Below are positions 1 through 7,725 of a DNA stretch of 34,720 nucleotides, in pieces. The notes under the pieces were generated by a model, which was given only the letters and a program-made list of their open reading frames with translations, had not been told where the DNA came from and ran no database searches. Source of the DNA: an uncultured Eubacterium sp. (lineage in GTDB: Bacteria > Bacillota > Clostridia > Oscillospirales > Acutalibacteraceae). A program made the translations under genes and the position numbers. The DNA lies in NCBI GenBank assembly GCA_905233545.1, contig CAJOEV010000032.1:1-34720 (forward strand), written 5' to 3'. Positions within the stretch are counted from its first letter, which is position 1. Every line of letters begins with the position of its first letter.

Positions 1-47
1 TGTCAAGTCTTTTTTGAAAACTTTTTTACTTTTTTTGCAAAAAGAAA

Positions 48-80
48 AAGCCCCACACATTTTCTGTGTGAGGTTTTTCT
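48..80 (-). terminator. Intrinsic terminator after the nuclease gene
   Basis: The arms at 51-59 and 65-73 pair through nine bases with one wobble and a short T-rich loop. Read on the minus strand, the hairpin is followed by a T-rich run (50 down to 41), so it ends the nuclease transcript. Ts also follow it on the plus strand, so it may work in both directions. The outer 1-47 bases are very AT-rich and hold nothing else I can recognise. Confidence 0.75.
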
Positions 81-112
81 TAACTTAATGACATTGCCCG
101 ATGGGTGCTTCT

Positions 113-1078
113 TTACGGATTACATATACCGCACGGGTCATAGCCGTTTTTGATAAGACTTTCTCTTGTGCCCTTATATTTCTTTTTATTCTTTGGGCTC
201 ATTTTATCAACGGCTTCACAATCAGGATGGTGGAATTTCTTTGAGCTTGTGTTGATAATATATGTTTGTTTTGTGCTGCCGTCGTTGAAGTTATCTTTTT
301 CTTTAACAGCTTTACTGTCTCCGGTCGCATAGTTTATTTCAATACCAGGCTGAGCGTTGTAGCAATAGACATTGAACGATATGCCCTTTCCGCTGTCCTC
401 AACGCTTTTGGCCTGCATATGAACGCCGCGAGCAACTAATTCATTGCCTTTGAACTGAGGAGTTACCTCATATAAAACATGGTTGCCGGTTTCTTCGATA
501 TAGTCATCAACCATATCTTCAAACGGAAGCATTCCCTGTACATTCAGATATCTTGTTCCCGTTATAAGATTTCTTTCATTGGCGTTTTCGGCAGTGAGTT
601 GATAGCCGATTAAATGACAGCGGTTATATAAATAACGACCGTCAACATTATCATATTTATCCGAATGCCAGCCCGTTGGCTTAACCTCACCGATGGCGCC
701 TCTTTTTTCAGTCGGCATAATATCCTCACCGATGCAGGCAATACATACAGTGCATCTTCCGAGTGAATCAAGACTGCCGTATTTTTCATAAGATACGGTT
801 TTGAGTTCACTGTCTGCAAAATCTGGGACATTATTATTTATTGCAACATATGGCAAGTTATCAAATTCGGGCACCTCGTTAAAGAGGTTGTATTTTACTT
901 CTCGAACAGCATCGGTGCTTGTTTTTGTTGAAGTGTTTGAAGCCTCGGCTGTTGACACAGCGGACGTCTGTGCAACAGTTGTGCTTGTTGTTGAAATGTT
1001 TTCTTCACTGCTTTTGCAGGAACAAAACAGAAGCATAACCGTAATAAGAAGAGATAATAGTTTAATGCTCGTTTTCAT
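113..1078 (-). CDS. DNA/RNA non-specific endonuclease, lipoprotein
   Basis: Probable surface-attached nuclease of 321 residues. Residues 1-21 form a lipoprotein signal (LLFCSC, lipidated Cys about 21), followed by a Ser/Thr-rich linker to about residue 56. The NUC1/EndA-type nuclease core contains NRCHLIGYQL (152-161) and NERNLITGTRYLN, the His-metal signature of the DNA-entry nuclease branch, with His155 as the likely general base. A separate C-terminal module (about 272-321) has HHPDC and CGIC, a small zinc-binding domain resembling the Ada metal-binding fold (ligands His284, Cys287, Cys316, Cys319). The start is supported by AGGAGA six bases upstream. It is likely a single gene with its own terminator. 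Known for the family: degradation of extracellular DNA for nutrients or uptake; the role in this organism is inferred. Confidence 0.85.
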   Translation of the reverse strand: MKTSIKLLSLLITVMLLFCSCKSSEENISTTSTTVAQTSAVSTAEASNTSTKTSTDAVREVKYNLFNEVPEFDNLPYVAINNNVPDFADSELKTVSYEKYGSLDSLGRCTVCIACIGEDIMPTEKRGAIGEVKPTGWHSDKYDNVDGRYLYNRCHLIGYQLTAENANERNLITGTRYLNVQGMLPFEDMVDDYIEETGNHVLYEVTPQFKGNELVARGVHMQAKSVEDSGKGISFNVYCYNAQPGIEINYATGDSKAVKEKDNFNDGSTKQTYIINTSSKKFHHPDCEAVDKMSPKNKKKYKGTRESLIKNGYDPCGICNP

Positions 1079-1137
1079 ATGATTTCTCCTGAATGATTTA
1101 ATAGTATTATTTTATCATATGAAAAGGTAGGATTCAA

Positions 1138-1151
1138 CACCTAACACCTAA
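1138..1151 (-). repeat. Two TTAGGTG heptads at the end of ylbJ
   Basis: Read on the minus strand there are two exact TTAGGTG units. The last codons and stop of ylbJ (FRC-stop) are written by this repeat. The same heptad family recurs at 15001, 21045 and at the ends of the 23401 element. Confidence 0.6.
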
Positions 1152-2166
1152 ACCCTGGTTTTATCTTCCTGTTTTCAATATCGAAAACGATAAGCGCACA
1201 GCCGATTATCATAACCGTGCTAAGTCCCGAACCGAGCTTGCTGATTTCAAAAGGAAGCGACGGAGAAAGAATAGCACTTACCGATGAAATTTCGGGGAAG
1301 AAACAGAGAATCAATTTGCATATAAAGAAAGACAAAACTGCTGAAATGACTCTGAATATGAAAAATCTGCTGTATTTAACCTCCATATCCTTTAAAACAG
1401 AAATGAGCTGAAAGTGAATACACAGTCCGCCGAAGCTCAGAAAAAAAGCACATATCGGCAGGGGAGGAAGCGTTTTTGTTTTGCATATTCCGTTTGTAAT
1501 TTCAAAAACTGCAACAAGATAATCGGGAATTTTGATTATTGAAATAAATGAAGAAAACAGAATAATATACCCGCTCATAATAGCAAGGCTTTTAACTGAG
1601 CTTTCAACACTTTGGCAAAGAGCACTGCTAAAATTGGTTTTTTGAAACGAACAGTTAATTTGCTGATTATTTAAAGGTTTGGTGAATAACGCAATAATCA
1701 AAGATGATAAAACACAGCTGAAATAAAGAACAATTCCTGCTTTTGTGCTTTTGTAAACAACAGTCCCTATGGCGCTTATGATGAATGCACAGCCTCCGCA
1801 GAAATTGAAGCACATTATTTTTTGGACATCTTTTGATGTGATAAAGCCGGATTTATATAGCTCCCTTGTTAATATTGCACCTGAGGGATAACCTGATATC
1901 ATTCCGAGTAATATAGTTTTTAAAACTATGTTTTTGGATTTCAGTTTAATAAGAATGTTGCACAGAATAAGAATAGGAAGGAGGGCGGGAATAATTATTC
2001 CTTCGCATAGGTTTATTCCTTCAATCGCACCTGATTTTGCAGCAGGTGAAAATATTAATAATACTATTATTATGCAAAACAGAATATATGCAATGATGCT
2101 TTCACCGGGTTTCTTCATAAAGAATATTATGAAGAAATCCGATAGAGTATTACATTGTTTTGGCAT
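1141..2166 (-). CDS. ylbJ: Sporulation integral membrane protein YlbJ-like
   Basis: Polytopic membrane protein of up to 341 residues with about eight hydrophobic segments. It matches the YlbJ/nucleoside-recognition family: IIIPALLPILILCNIL near the N-terminus, GMISGYPSGAILTRELYKSG, the FNFCGGCAFIISAIG segment and FLSFGGLCIHFQ late in the protein. YlbJ is a sporulation protein of endospore formers; its transport substrate is not known to me. The start is uncertain: the first ATG (2166) sits against the cpsB terminator with no ribosome site, and an internal ATG at 2118 (MKKPGES) also lacks a clear one. The gene lies just downstream of the cps operon terminator, so it probably has its own promoter that I could not place. 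Confidence 0.75.
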   Translation of the reverse strand: MPKQCNTLSDFFIIFFMKKPGESIIAYILFCIIIVLLIFSPAAKSGAIEGINLCEGIIIPALLPILILCNILIKLKSKNIVLKTILLGMISGYPSGAILTRELYKSGFITSKDVQKIMCFNFCGGCAFIISAIGTVVYKSTKAGIVLYFSCVLSSLIIALFTKPLNNQQINCSFQKTNFSSALCQSVESSVKSLAIMSGYIILFSSFISIIKIPDYLVAVFEITNGICKTKTLPPLPICAFFLSFGGLCIHFQLISVLKDMEVKYSRFFIFRVISAVLSFFICKLILCFFPEISSVSAILSPSLPFEISKLGSGLSTVMIIGCALIVFDIENRKIKPGFRC

Positions 2167-2196
2167 TAAAAAAACCCGAGTTATCCTCGGGTTTTT
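2167..2196 (-). terminator. Intrinsic terminator after cpsB
   Basis: Perfect arms AAAACCCGAG (2171-2180) and CTCGGGTTTT (2186-2195) surround a five-base loop. On the minus strand it is followed by a run of seven Ts. It lies directly after the cpsB stop codon and closes the cpsC-cpsD-cpsB transcript. Confidence 0.85.
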
Positions 2197-2197
2197 T

Positions 2198-2914
2198 CTA
2201 TCTTAATAAAGCATTTGCGTTTTGCATAAGAACATCAACTGCTTCCTGTCCGCTTTCTTTGATGATTGCGTTTATTCCGTCTTCATATTCGGGCGGACGC
2301 GAATCAAGATTATGGCAGTCGGAGCCAAGCAGCATAATCTGTCCGTTATTAAGAAACTTAAACAGTTTTTTCTTAATTCTTCTCGGTGCCTGGGCAAATG
2401 TGCTTATGTTAACCTGCGGAAGGCAACCAATTTCAATGAAATCGCTGAGTTTGTATTTATCGTCCATAAGAGCTCTGTATCTTTCAATGTGAGCCAGAAC
2501 GGGCTTAACACGGTAGTCACAGTAGAGATTAAGCAATCTGTCGTAATCTTTTTCGTCAAAGCGTGAAGAAAACGGATGCTCTATCAAAACATAATTTGAT
2601 GAGCCGATGCATAAATCCTTTATACTCTTATTATTAAATAAGTATGGGCTGATATAAACCTCAGCTGCAGGAATTAATTCGGGATATCCGCTTGGGACTT
2701 CTTTGATAAGAGCGTTATAAGACTCTTCTCTGTTTCGTAAAAAGTCATCAAGAGAAATTGTGTCGGAATAATAGTGGGGAGTAAGGAGTATTTTTTTTGC
2801 ACCCTGTTCCTTGAGCCTTTCAATCATTTTCAGACTCATCTCCATATTCCTTGAACCGTCGTCAATTCCCGGGAGAATGTGAGAATGCATCTCAACGAGA
2901 TTATTAATAATCAT
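2198..2914 (-). CDS. cpsB: CpsB/CapC-type tyrosine-protein phosphatase (PHP fold)
   Basis: Metal-dependent protein-tyrosine phosphatase of the PHP superfamily that dephosphorylates the partner BY-kinase CpsD. At 238 residues it is close to the usual size. Visible metal-site motifs are HSHILPGIDDG (10-20), TPHY (about 45), AAEVY, LAHIERY and GSDCHN near the C-terminus. Its ATG overlaps the stop of the annotated cpsD frame as ATGA. If the native Gly-Tyr frame of cpsD is used instead, that gene stops at 2921 and leaves six bases before this ATG. AAGGAAG about 11 bases upstream can serve as the ribosome site. It is the last gene of the operon and is followed by a strong terminator. Confidence 0.9.
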   Translation of the reverse strand: MIINNLVEMHSHILPGIDDGSRNMEMSLKMIERLKEQGAKKILLTPHYYSDTISLDDFLRNREESYNALIKEVPSGYPELIPAAEVYISPYLFNNKSIKDLCIGSSNYVLIEHPFSSRFDEKDYDRLLNLYCDYRVKPVLAHIERYRALMDDKYKLSDFIEIGCLPQVNISTFAQAPRRIKKKLFKFLNNGQIMLLGSDCHNLDSRPPEYEDGINAIIKESGQEAVDVLMQNANALLR

Positions 2915-4005
2915 TTTTTATTACTTCCTTGGGTCGTATTGATTGCCCTTGAAAATAGAATTTGATTTGTTATCGTCTGCAAAATTACCGTAGTTACCGT
3001 AATTGCCGTAGTTACCATAGGTGACGTAGTTTCCGTAACCGCCGTAGGATGAGCCCGGTGTACCATAGTTAGGAGCAGAAACGGATGATTTCTGAGACGG
3101 AGCATAACCGCCGTAGGTACCGCCATATGTGCCATAGCCACCGTATCCGCCGTATCCGCCGTATCCGCCATAGCCGCCGTAGCCGCCGTATCCGCCATAG
3201 CCGCCGTAGCCGCACCATACCCGCCGTAACCATAGCCTTTGCCGTAACCATATCTTCCGTAATAACGGCGATAGTAGTTATATCTGTATTTACCGCCTGC
3301 TGCGGATTCAACATAGTTAACTATGAAGCCGATAATTTTTGCGTCAATGAACTCAAGTGTGCCGAGTGCTCTTTCAACCTCGGGATGAGTTGACTGGTTG
3401 TACTTAACAACAAGAACAACACCGTCGCTTTCTCTGATGAGCGGAAGTGCGTCCGATACGATGTTAATCGGAGGCGTATCAATAATGATATAGTCAAAAT
3501 CATTCGAAATTTCAGATAAGAAATCTGTCATCGGTTCGCTTCCGAGAAGCTCAGCGGGGTTCGGAGGAATTGTTCCCGAACAGATAATTGAAAGGTTTTC
3601 AAATTCTGTCGGATGAACAACCTTGAATAAATCAACCTTTTCGGTTGATGATGAATCAATAACGCTTGAACCGAGATAGTTTGTAAGTCCAGGAGCATTG
3701 GGAACTGAGAAATAATGATGAACCTTGGGCTTTCTGAGGTCGGCGTCTATAAGAAGAACTTTCTGACCTGCCTGAGCAAAGGTGATTGCAAGGTTGATGG
3801 TTGTTGTTGTTTTACCTTCACCTGCAACAGAGGAGGTAACAACAATAGTTTTGCATCCCTTTTTCATAATGGAAAACATTATGTTTGCTCTGATACCTTT
3901 GTATGCCTCTTCAACTCTGAACTTAAGGGTTGGATTAATGTCAAGATTCTGAATTAGTGCTCTTGAAGTGTTTGTTGTTGTTCTTTCGTTACGTTTTCTT
4001 GCCAT
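2911..4005 (-). CDS. cpsD: CpsD/CapB-type tyrosine autokinase (BY-kinase), frameshifted tail
   Basis: Bacterial tyrosine kinase that works with the membrane activator CpsC and the phosphatase CpsB. Walker A is SSVAGEGKTT (58-67), Walker A' is VLLIDADLRKP (83-93) and Walker B is DYIIIDTPP (171-179). A Tyr-rich tail begins at about residue 240 (YRYNYYRRYYGRYGYG), the expected autophosphorylation cluster. After residue 264 the annotated frame turns into an unlikely Ala-Thr-Met-rich run. One missing base at 3212-3213 (GC where GGC is expected) accounts for this: the neighbouring frame continues as GGY repeats and then YGNYGNYGN, and stops at TAA 2921-2923, giving about 361 residues. The start overlaps the cpsC stop as TAATG. 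The kinase core is intact; whether the shift is biological or a sequencing error is open. Confidence 0.88.
   Translation of the reverse strand: MARKRNERTTTNTSRALIQNLDINPTLKFRVEEAYKGIRANIMFSIMKKGCKTIVVTSSVAGEGKTTTTINLAITFAQAGQKVLLIDADLRKPKVHHYFSVPNAPGLTNYLGSSVIDSSSTEKVDLFKVVHPTEFENLSIICSGTIPPNPAELLGSEPMTDFLSEISNDFDYIIIDTPPINIVSDALPLIRESDGVVLVVKYNQSTHPEVERALGTLEFIDAKIIGFIVNYVESAAGGKYRYNYYRRYYGRYGYGKGYGYGGYGAATAAMADTAATAAMADTADTADTVAMAHMAVPTAVMLRLRNHPFLLLTMVHRAHPTAVTETTSPMVTTAITVTTVILQTITNQILFSRAINTTQGSNKK
3119..3237 (-). repeat. Gly-Gly-Tyr codon repeat in the cpsD tail
   Basis: A near-perfect 9-bp period (GGCGGCTAT / GGCGGATAC on the minus strand) runs through this stretch, encoding Gly-Gly-Tyr units. 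The repeat is prone to slippage in replication and to errors in assembly, and it holds the 1-nt frameshift at 3212-3213. Confidence 0.8.
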
Positions 4006-4859
4006 TATTCATCCTCTCCTTTCTGCTGAGATTCAGGTTCTTCTATTGAAGCTGTTTCAGTGCTTGCTGATGCCTTAACAGAACTGTTAGATTTCTGAAC
4101 ATTACCTGCATTACTGAAGTTCGGGATTGAGCCGAGAACAGGAATATTGTACTTGTCTGAAAGCTCATCGCTTGACTTAATACGAACATCAAACAGTGTT
4201 CTGAGAACAACATATGCAGCTGCAACAACAATTCCTATAGCTGCGCCGATTGCACATTTCTTCGGATATCCGAGACTTCCTGCTGATGCAGCTTTAACAG
4301 CTTTGTCCTGAACAGATGCATGAACAAGTGAGTTGTTAGTTTGTTTCATCATCTGGGGGATTGATGTTTCAAGCTGCTGTGCAATATTATATGATAGTTC
4401 AGCATTGGTTGTTGTAACCACAATATTAAATATAGCCGTTTCTTCAACAAGTTCAATTTTAATTGAATTCTTTATTGTCGATACAGTATAGTTGGAATTC
4501 TGCCTTTTATTGAGTGCGTTCGTAACCTTGGTCATAAACTCATTTGTGTTCATAACTTCAACATAGGTTGGAAGCATTTTCATAGCGTAGTTCATCTTAC
4601 TGGTGTTACTGGTTCGAACATACTCATTGTTTTGGTCTTTTGAAGAAGAGGGAACCTGATTGATTTCACCAATATCATCGTTTCCGTCAACAGCATAAGC
4701 AAGAAACTTAACATTTGAAGTATAAGTCAGTGTTGTGAAATGTGAGGTGTAGAAATAACCTGCGAGCACTCCGATGAGCGCAAATACAACAAGCAATTTC
4801 CATCTTCTTAAAAGTGAGATTAAAATTTTCTGAACATTAGCATCAATATTCATAGTCAC
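4005..4859 (-). CDS. cpsC: CpsC/Wzz-type kinase activator and chain-length determinant
   Basis: Membrane adaptor of the CpsC/YveK (Wzz) family that recruits and activates the BY-kinase. It has 284 residues, two transmembrane helices (about 20-38 and 200-220) and an extracytoplasmic loop between them. After the second helix comes the short cytosolic segment typical of this family (DVRIKSSDELSDKYNIPVLG), then a Ser/Glu-rich tail. The open frame starts at GTG 4859; an ATG two codons later is equally possible, and AAAGGAT lies upstream of both. It is the first gene of the operon, about 75 bases behind a near-perfect sigma-A promoter. No polymerase, flippase or glycosyltransferase genes occur in the window. 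Confidence 0.88.
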   Translation of the reverse strand: MTMNIDANVQKILISLLRRWKLLVVFALIGVLAGYFYTSHFTTLTYTSNVKFLAYAVDGNDDIGEINQVPSSSKDQNNEYVRTSNTSKMNYAMKMLPTYVEVMNTNEFMTKVTNALNKRQNSNYTVSTIKNSIKIELVEETAIFNIVVTTTNAELSYNIAQQLETSIPQMMKQTNNSLVHASVQDKAVKAASAGSLGYPKKCAIGAAIGIVVAAAYVVLRTLFDVRIKSSDELSDKYNIPVLGSIPNFSNAGNVQKSNSSVKASASTETASIEEPESQQKGEDE

Positions 4860-4941
4860 TATTCATCCTTTTTCCATTATTCTTTGCCCGGCAAATGCGG
4901 AAGCAATTGAAATTTGCTCTGCACATTATGTCCTAAACTAC

Positions 4942-4970
4942 ATTCTACTTTATTACTCGGTTTTTGTCAA
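4942..4970 (-). promoter_or_regulatory. Sigma-A promoter of the cpsC-cpsD-cpsB operon
   Basis: Minus strand: -35 TTGACA (4970-4965), a 17-bp spacer and -10 TAGAAT (4947-4942). Transcription should start near 4935, leaving a leader of about 75 bases before cpsC. Confidence 0.8.
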
Positions 4971-5023
4971 TAATTAAATATTATTATAAATACAAAAATT
5001 AATTGAATTTTTTTAATAATTTA

Positions 5024-5052
5024 TTGACTTTTACTAAATAATTTAACATAAT
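5024..5052 (+). promoter_or_regulatory. Sigma-A promoter of the glycosidase operon
   Basis: -35 TTGACT (5024-5029), a 17-bp spacer and -10 CATAAT (5047-5052). The predicted transcript start near 5059 falls on the upstream GTG (5058), which argues that translation begins at the ATG at 5088. The 4971-5023 stretch between the two divergent promoters is AT-rich and shows no other clear signal. Confidence 0.75.
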
Positions 5053-5087
5053 AAATAGTGAGCAAATATATATTTTGGAGAAAACCT

Positions 5088-7706
5088 ATGGCAAATTCCT
5101 TTAAACTGCCTCTCTGGGGGCCTTATTCAAAAAAGTATATGGGCTTGTCAAGAATTATTGACAGCCTGAGAGATATGGGTGCAAGATTTGATTTCACGGT
5201 GCATCCGACATTGTGGAATTCTTCAACACCCGTTCCTAATGTAACCGTTCCTTCAAACTATCATCTCTGGCAGTGTAATAATGATTTCAGTTATTATGCG
5301 TACAGATATGAGTTATTATGGAAGGATTTGGTTTATGCGGATGTTTCTTTTTCAAAGATAAATGATGAGGCATATCTTGCGCGTATTTGTGTAAACAATA
5401 ACAGCGAACTCAAGCAGAATACTGTTATTAACTTCTTTTCATCCCTTGAGTATCCGAGCGCCAAGGACATCGTTCTCGATTGTCCGCAAAAGTCCGAAGT
5501 CGTTAACGCTGTTGATTACGAAAGATTTGAATATGCAAATAAAAGACCGTGGGATGAACAGAATCCCGACGGACTTTTTAAGGGCACCTTTAGAGACAGG
5601 GATTTCTGGGGCAGAAGCGGACTTGGTGACCGCTTCGACAATAAGCATGTGCATTACCGCTATTTCAAGCCGTTCGGCGAAGAAAAAGGCGATAAAGTAA
5701 GCTATAAAATCTGCGGTGAAGGCTTTGAAAACCCCATTTTTATTATCAGATACAGAACAACCTCTCAGACCCCTGCAGAATTTATCTGCAATGGCAAAAG
5801 CTATTTCTTCAAGCCCAGCGATGAACTCGTATGTGAGAGCTTTGATTTTTGCAAAAACCCCGAATTTGTCAGTGTTGGCAGGGGTGGAATTGAGCTTGAT
5901 TTCATTGCTGTTGTAGAAAAGGGCGAAACTGTTGTTCCAAGACTTGAAAAGCACAGTATTGTTCCTGAAATTGATGTTTCAAAAAGCAGAAACTGTGTTA
6001 AAACAAAGCTGAATTACGGTTATGATAACTGTGATTTTACGGTTTTGACGTTCAATAAAAACACCCGCCACAGAACTCTTGACAGCGGTTCACTTGAGGA
6101 CGCGCTTATCAACCGCCTTTCAAACGGCGATGTTACATATGATGATTTAACCGAAACTTTCTCAAAGGTTTTTGAAAGAAAACACAGCGACAGCGGATTT
6201 TTCCAGAACACGCTGGTTAAATCAATTTTCATCGACCCTCATTCAACCCATATTGAATATGCAGTTATTGCAAAGGGCGATATCGAGCCGATGAGCCTTG
6301 AGGAATACGAATACTATTATCTCAAAGCGAAAAACAATGCTCAGGATGTCTGCTACAACAGATGCGGAAGAAAATATGAGCTTTCAACAAATATTCTTAA
6401 AGCAACTCTCTTAACAAATATTGTTTATCCTGTTTACAGATACGGAAAATATGTTGCACACCATACGCCGGGTAAGCGTTGGGATTCGTTTTATACCTGG
6501 GATTCGGGCTTTATCGGAATGGGTCTGCTTGAATCTTCAAAGGAGCTTTGCAAATATGTTCTTGATATGTATCTGAAAACAACGGAACACGATGACTATT
6601 GCTTTTTGCTTCACGGTTCGCTCGTTCCGACTCAGTTTGAACAGTATCAGGAGCTTTTGAAACGCACCGAGAATAAGAGCGAACTGAATTATCTCTATGA
6701 TAAAATGAAGGTCTACTATGAATTCCTCCAGGGAAGAACAAATTCTTCAACCTGTGCAAAATTCGGCAACGGACTTTTAACAACATATGACTACTGGTAT
6801 TCAAGCTCGGGAATGGATGACAATCCCGTTCAGCTTGAAATGATAAAGAATAAGGCTGAGGAATATACCTGTCCCTGCATATCAACCTCGCAGGCGATAA
6901 GAGCTGCAAAAATCCTCAGAATGACGGCAATTTTCCTCGGAAAAGACGATGACGTCAGAATCTATGACGAGGATATTAAGCGTTCAACCGACGCGCTCAA
7001 TAATCTCGCGTGGGACGAGGATTCGGGCTACTACGGCTATACAATGTACGATAAGGAAGAGCCGTATATTATGCGTACCGAAAGCGGTGAAAACTGGAAC
7101 AAGGGCTTTGACGGAATATATCCGCTTATTGCGGGCGCTGCATATGGAGAGCGCAAGCAAAGGCTGATTGAACATCTGAAAAATCCAAGAGAAATGTTCT
7201 CAAAATCCGGTATCAGCGCCGTTGATATGAGCGCTTCATATTTCATGGATGACGGCTACTGGAACGGCAATGTCTGGATGAGCCATCAGTGGTTTGTCTA
7301 TAAAGCAATGCTTGATAACGGCGAGACAGAATTTGCATACGAAATCGCTCACAGAGCGCTTGAAATATGGAAGAGGGAAACCGATTTTTCTTATTATACA
7401 TATGAGTGTTTCGGCATTGAAACCCAGAGGGGCGGATGGTTCCACAATTTCGGCGGTCTTTCATCACCGATTTGTATCTGGGCAAATGCATATTACAAAC
7501 CCGGAACGGTTACAAGCGGTTTTGATTTGTGGACGGATTATCAGAAAAAGAGCGATAATTATTCAATTATAGTAACTCTCAAAGAGGACGAAACATATCA
7601 GGCGTTTTTAAACGGAAGTCCCGTTTCTTTCAATATGAGAAACGGCGGATGTCTTGAATTCACCTTTAACAGCGATGTTAAAGAGGGTATACTTGAAATA
7701 TATTAA
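5088..7706 (+). CDS. Six-hairpin glycoside hydrolase, GH63/MGH1-like
   Basis: Large protein (872 residues, no signal peptide) with an N-terminal beta-rich part and a C-terminal (alpha/alpha)6 catalytic domain. The catalytic region shows KRWDSFYTWDSGFIGMG (about 463-479), which supplies the acidic residue of the GH63-like clan, and GYWNGNVWMSHQW (about 723-735), with a conserved Glu-containing segment (YECFGIETQ) after it. Known for the clan: inverting hydrolysis of alpha-glucosides or related disaccharides and oligosaccharides. The substrate here is unknown, and the lack of a signal suggests cytosolic action on imported sugars. ATG 5088 is chosen because GGAG lies seven bases upstream and the in-frame GTG at 5058 coincides with the predicted transcript start. 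It probably forms one transcript with the next gene, 19 bases away. Confidence 0.75.
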   Translation: MANSFKLPLWGPYSKKYMGLSRIIDSLRDMGARFDFTVHPTLWNSSTPVPNVTVPSNYHLWQCNNDFSYYAYRYELLWKDLVYADVSFSKINDEAYLARICVNNNSELKQNTVINFFSSLEYPSAKDIVLDCPQKSEVVNAVDYERFEYANKRPWDEQNPDGLFKGTFRDRDFWGRSGLGDRFDNKHVHYRYFKPFGEEKGDKVSYKICGEGFENPIFIIRYRTTSQTPAEFICNGKSYFFKPSDELVCESFDFCKNPEFVSVGRGGIELDFIAVVEKGETVVPRLEKHSIVPEIDVSKSRNCVKTKLNYGYDNCDFTVLTFNKNTRHRTLDSGSLEDALINRLSNGDVTYDDLTETFSKVFERKHSDSGFFQNTLVKSIFIDPHSTHIEYAVIAKGDIEPMSLEEYEYYYLKAKNNAQDVCYNRCGRKYELSTNILKATLLTNIVYPVYRYGKYVAHHTPGKRWDSFYTWDSGFIGMGLLESSKELCKYVLDMYLKTTEHDDYCFLLHGSLVPTQFEQYQELLKRTENKSELNYLYDKMKVYYEFLQGRTNSSTCAKFGNGLLTTYDYWYSSSGMDDNPVQLEMIKNKAEEYTCPCISTSQAIRAAKILRMTAIFLGKDDDVRIYDEDIKRSTDALNNLAWDEDSGYYGYTMYDKEEPYIMRTESGENWNKGFDGIYPLIAGAAYGERKQRLIEHLKNPREMFSKSGISAVDMSASYFMDDGYWNGNVWMSHQWFVYKAMLDNGETEFAYEIAHRALEIWKRETDFSYYTYECFGIETQRGGWFHNFGGLSSPICIWANAYYKPGTVTSGFDLWTDYQKKSDNYSIIVTLKEDETYQAFLNGSPVSFNMRNGGCLEFTFNSDVKEGILEIY

Positions 7707-7725
7707 ATGAAAAGGGGAGTAAAAA

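Noticed and set aside
3069-3393. Arg/Ile-rich open frames on both strands over the cpsD tail
   Set aside because: They are other-frame readings of the GGY codon repeat and have no ribosome sites.
5058-5087. Ten-codon N-terminal extension of the glycosidase from a GTG at 5058
   Set aside because: The GTG coincides with the predicted transcription start, while ATG 5088 has GGAG at ideal spacing.
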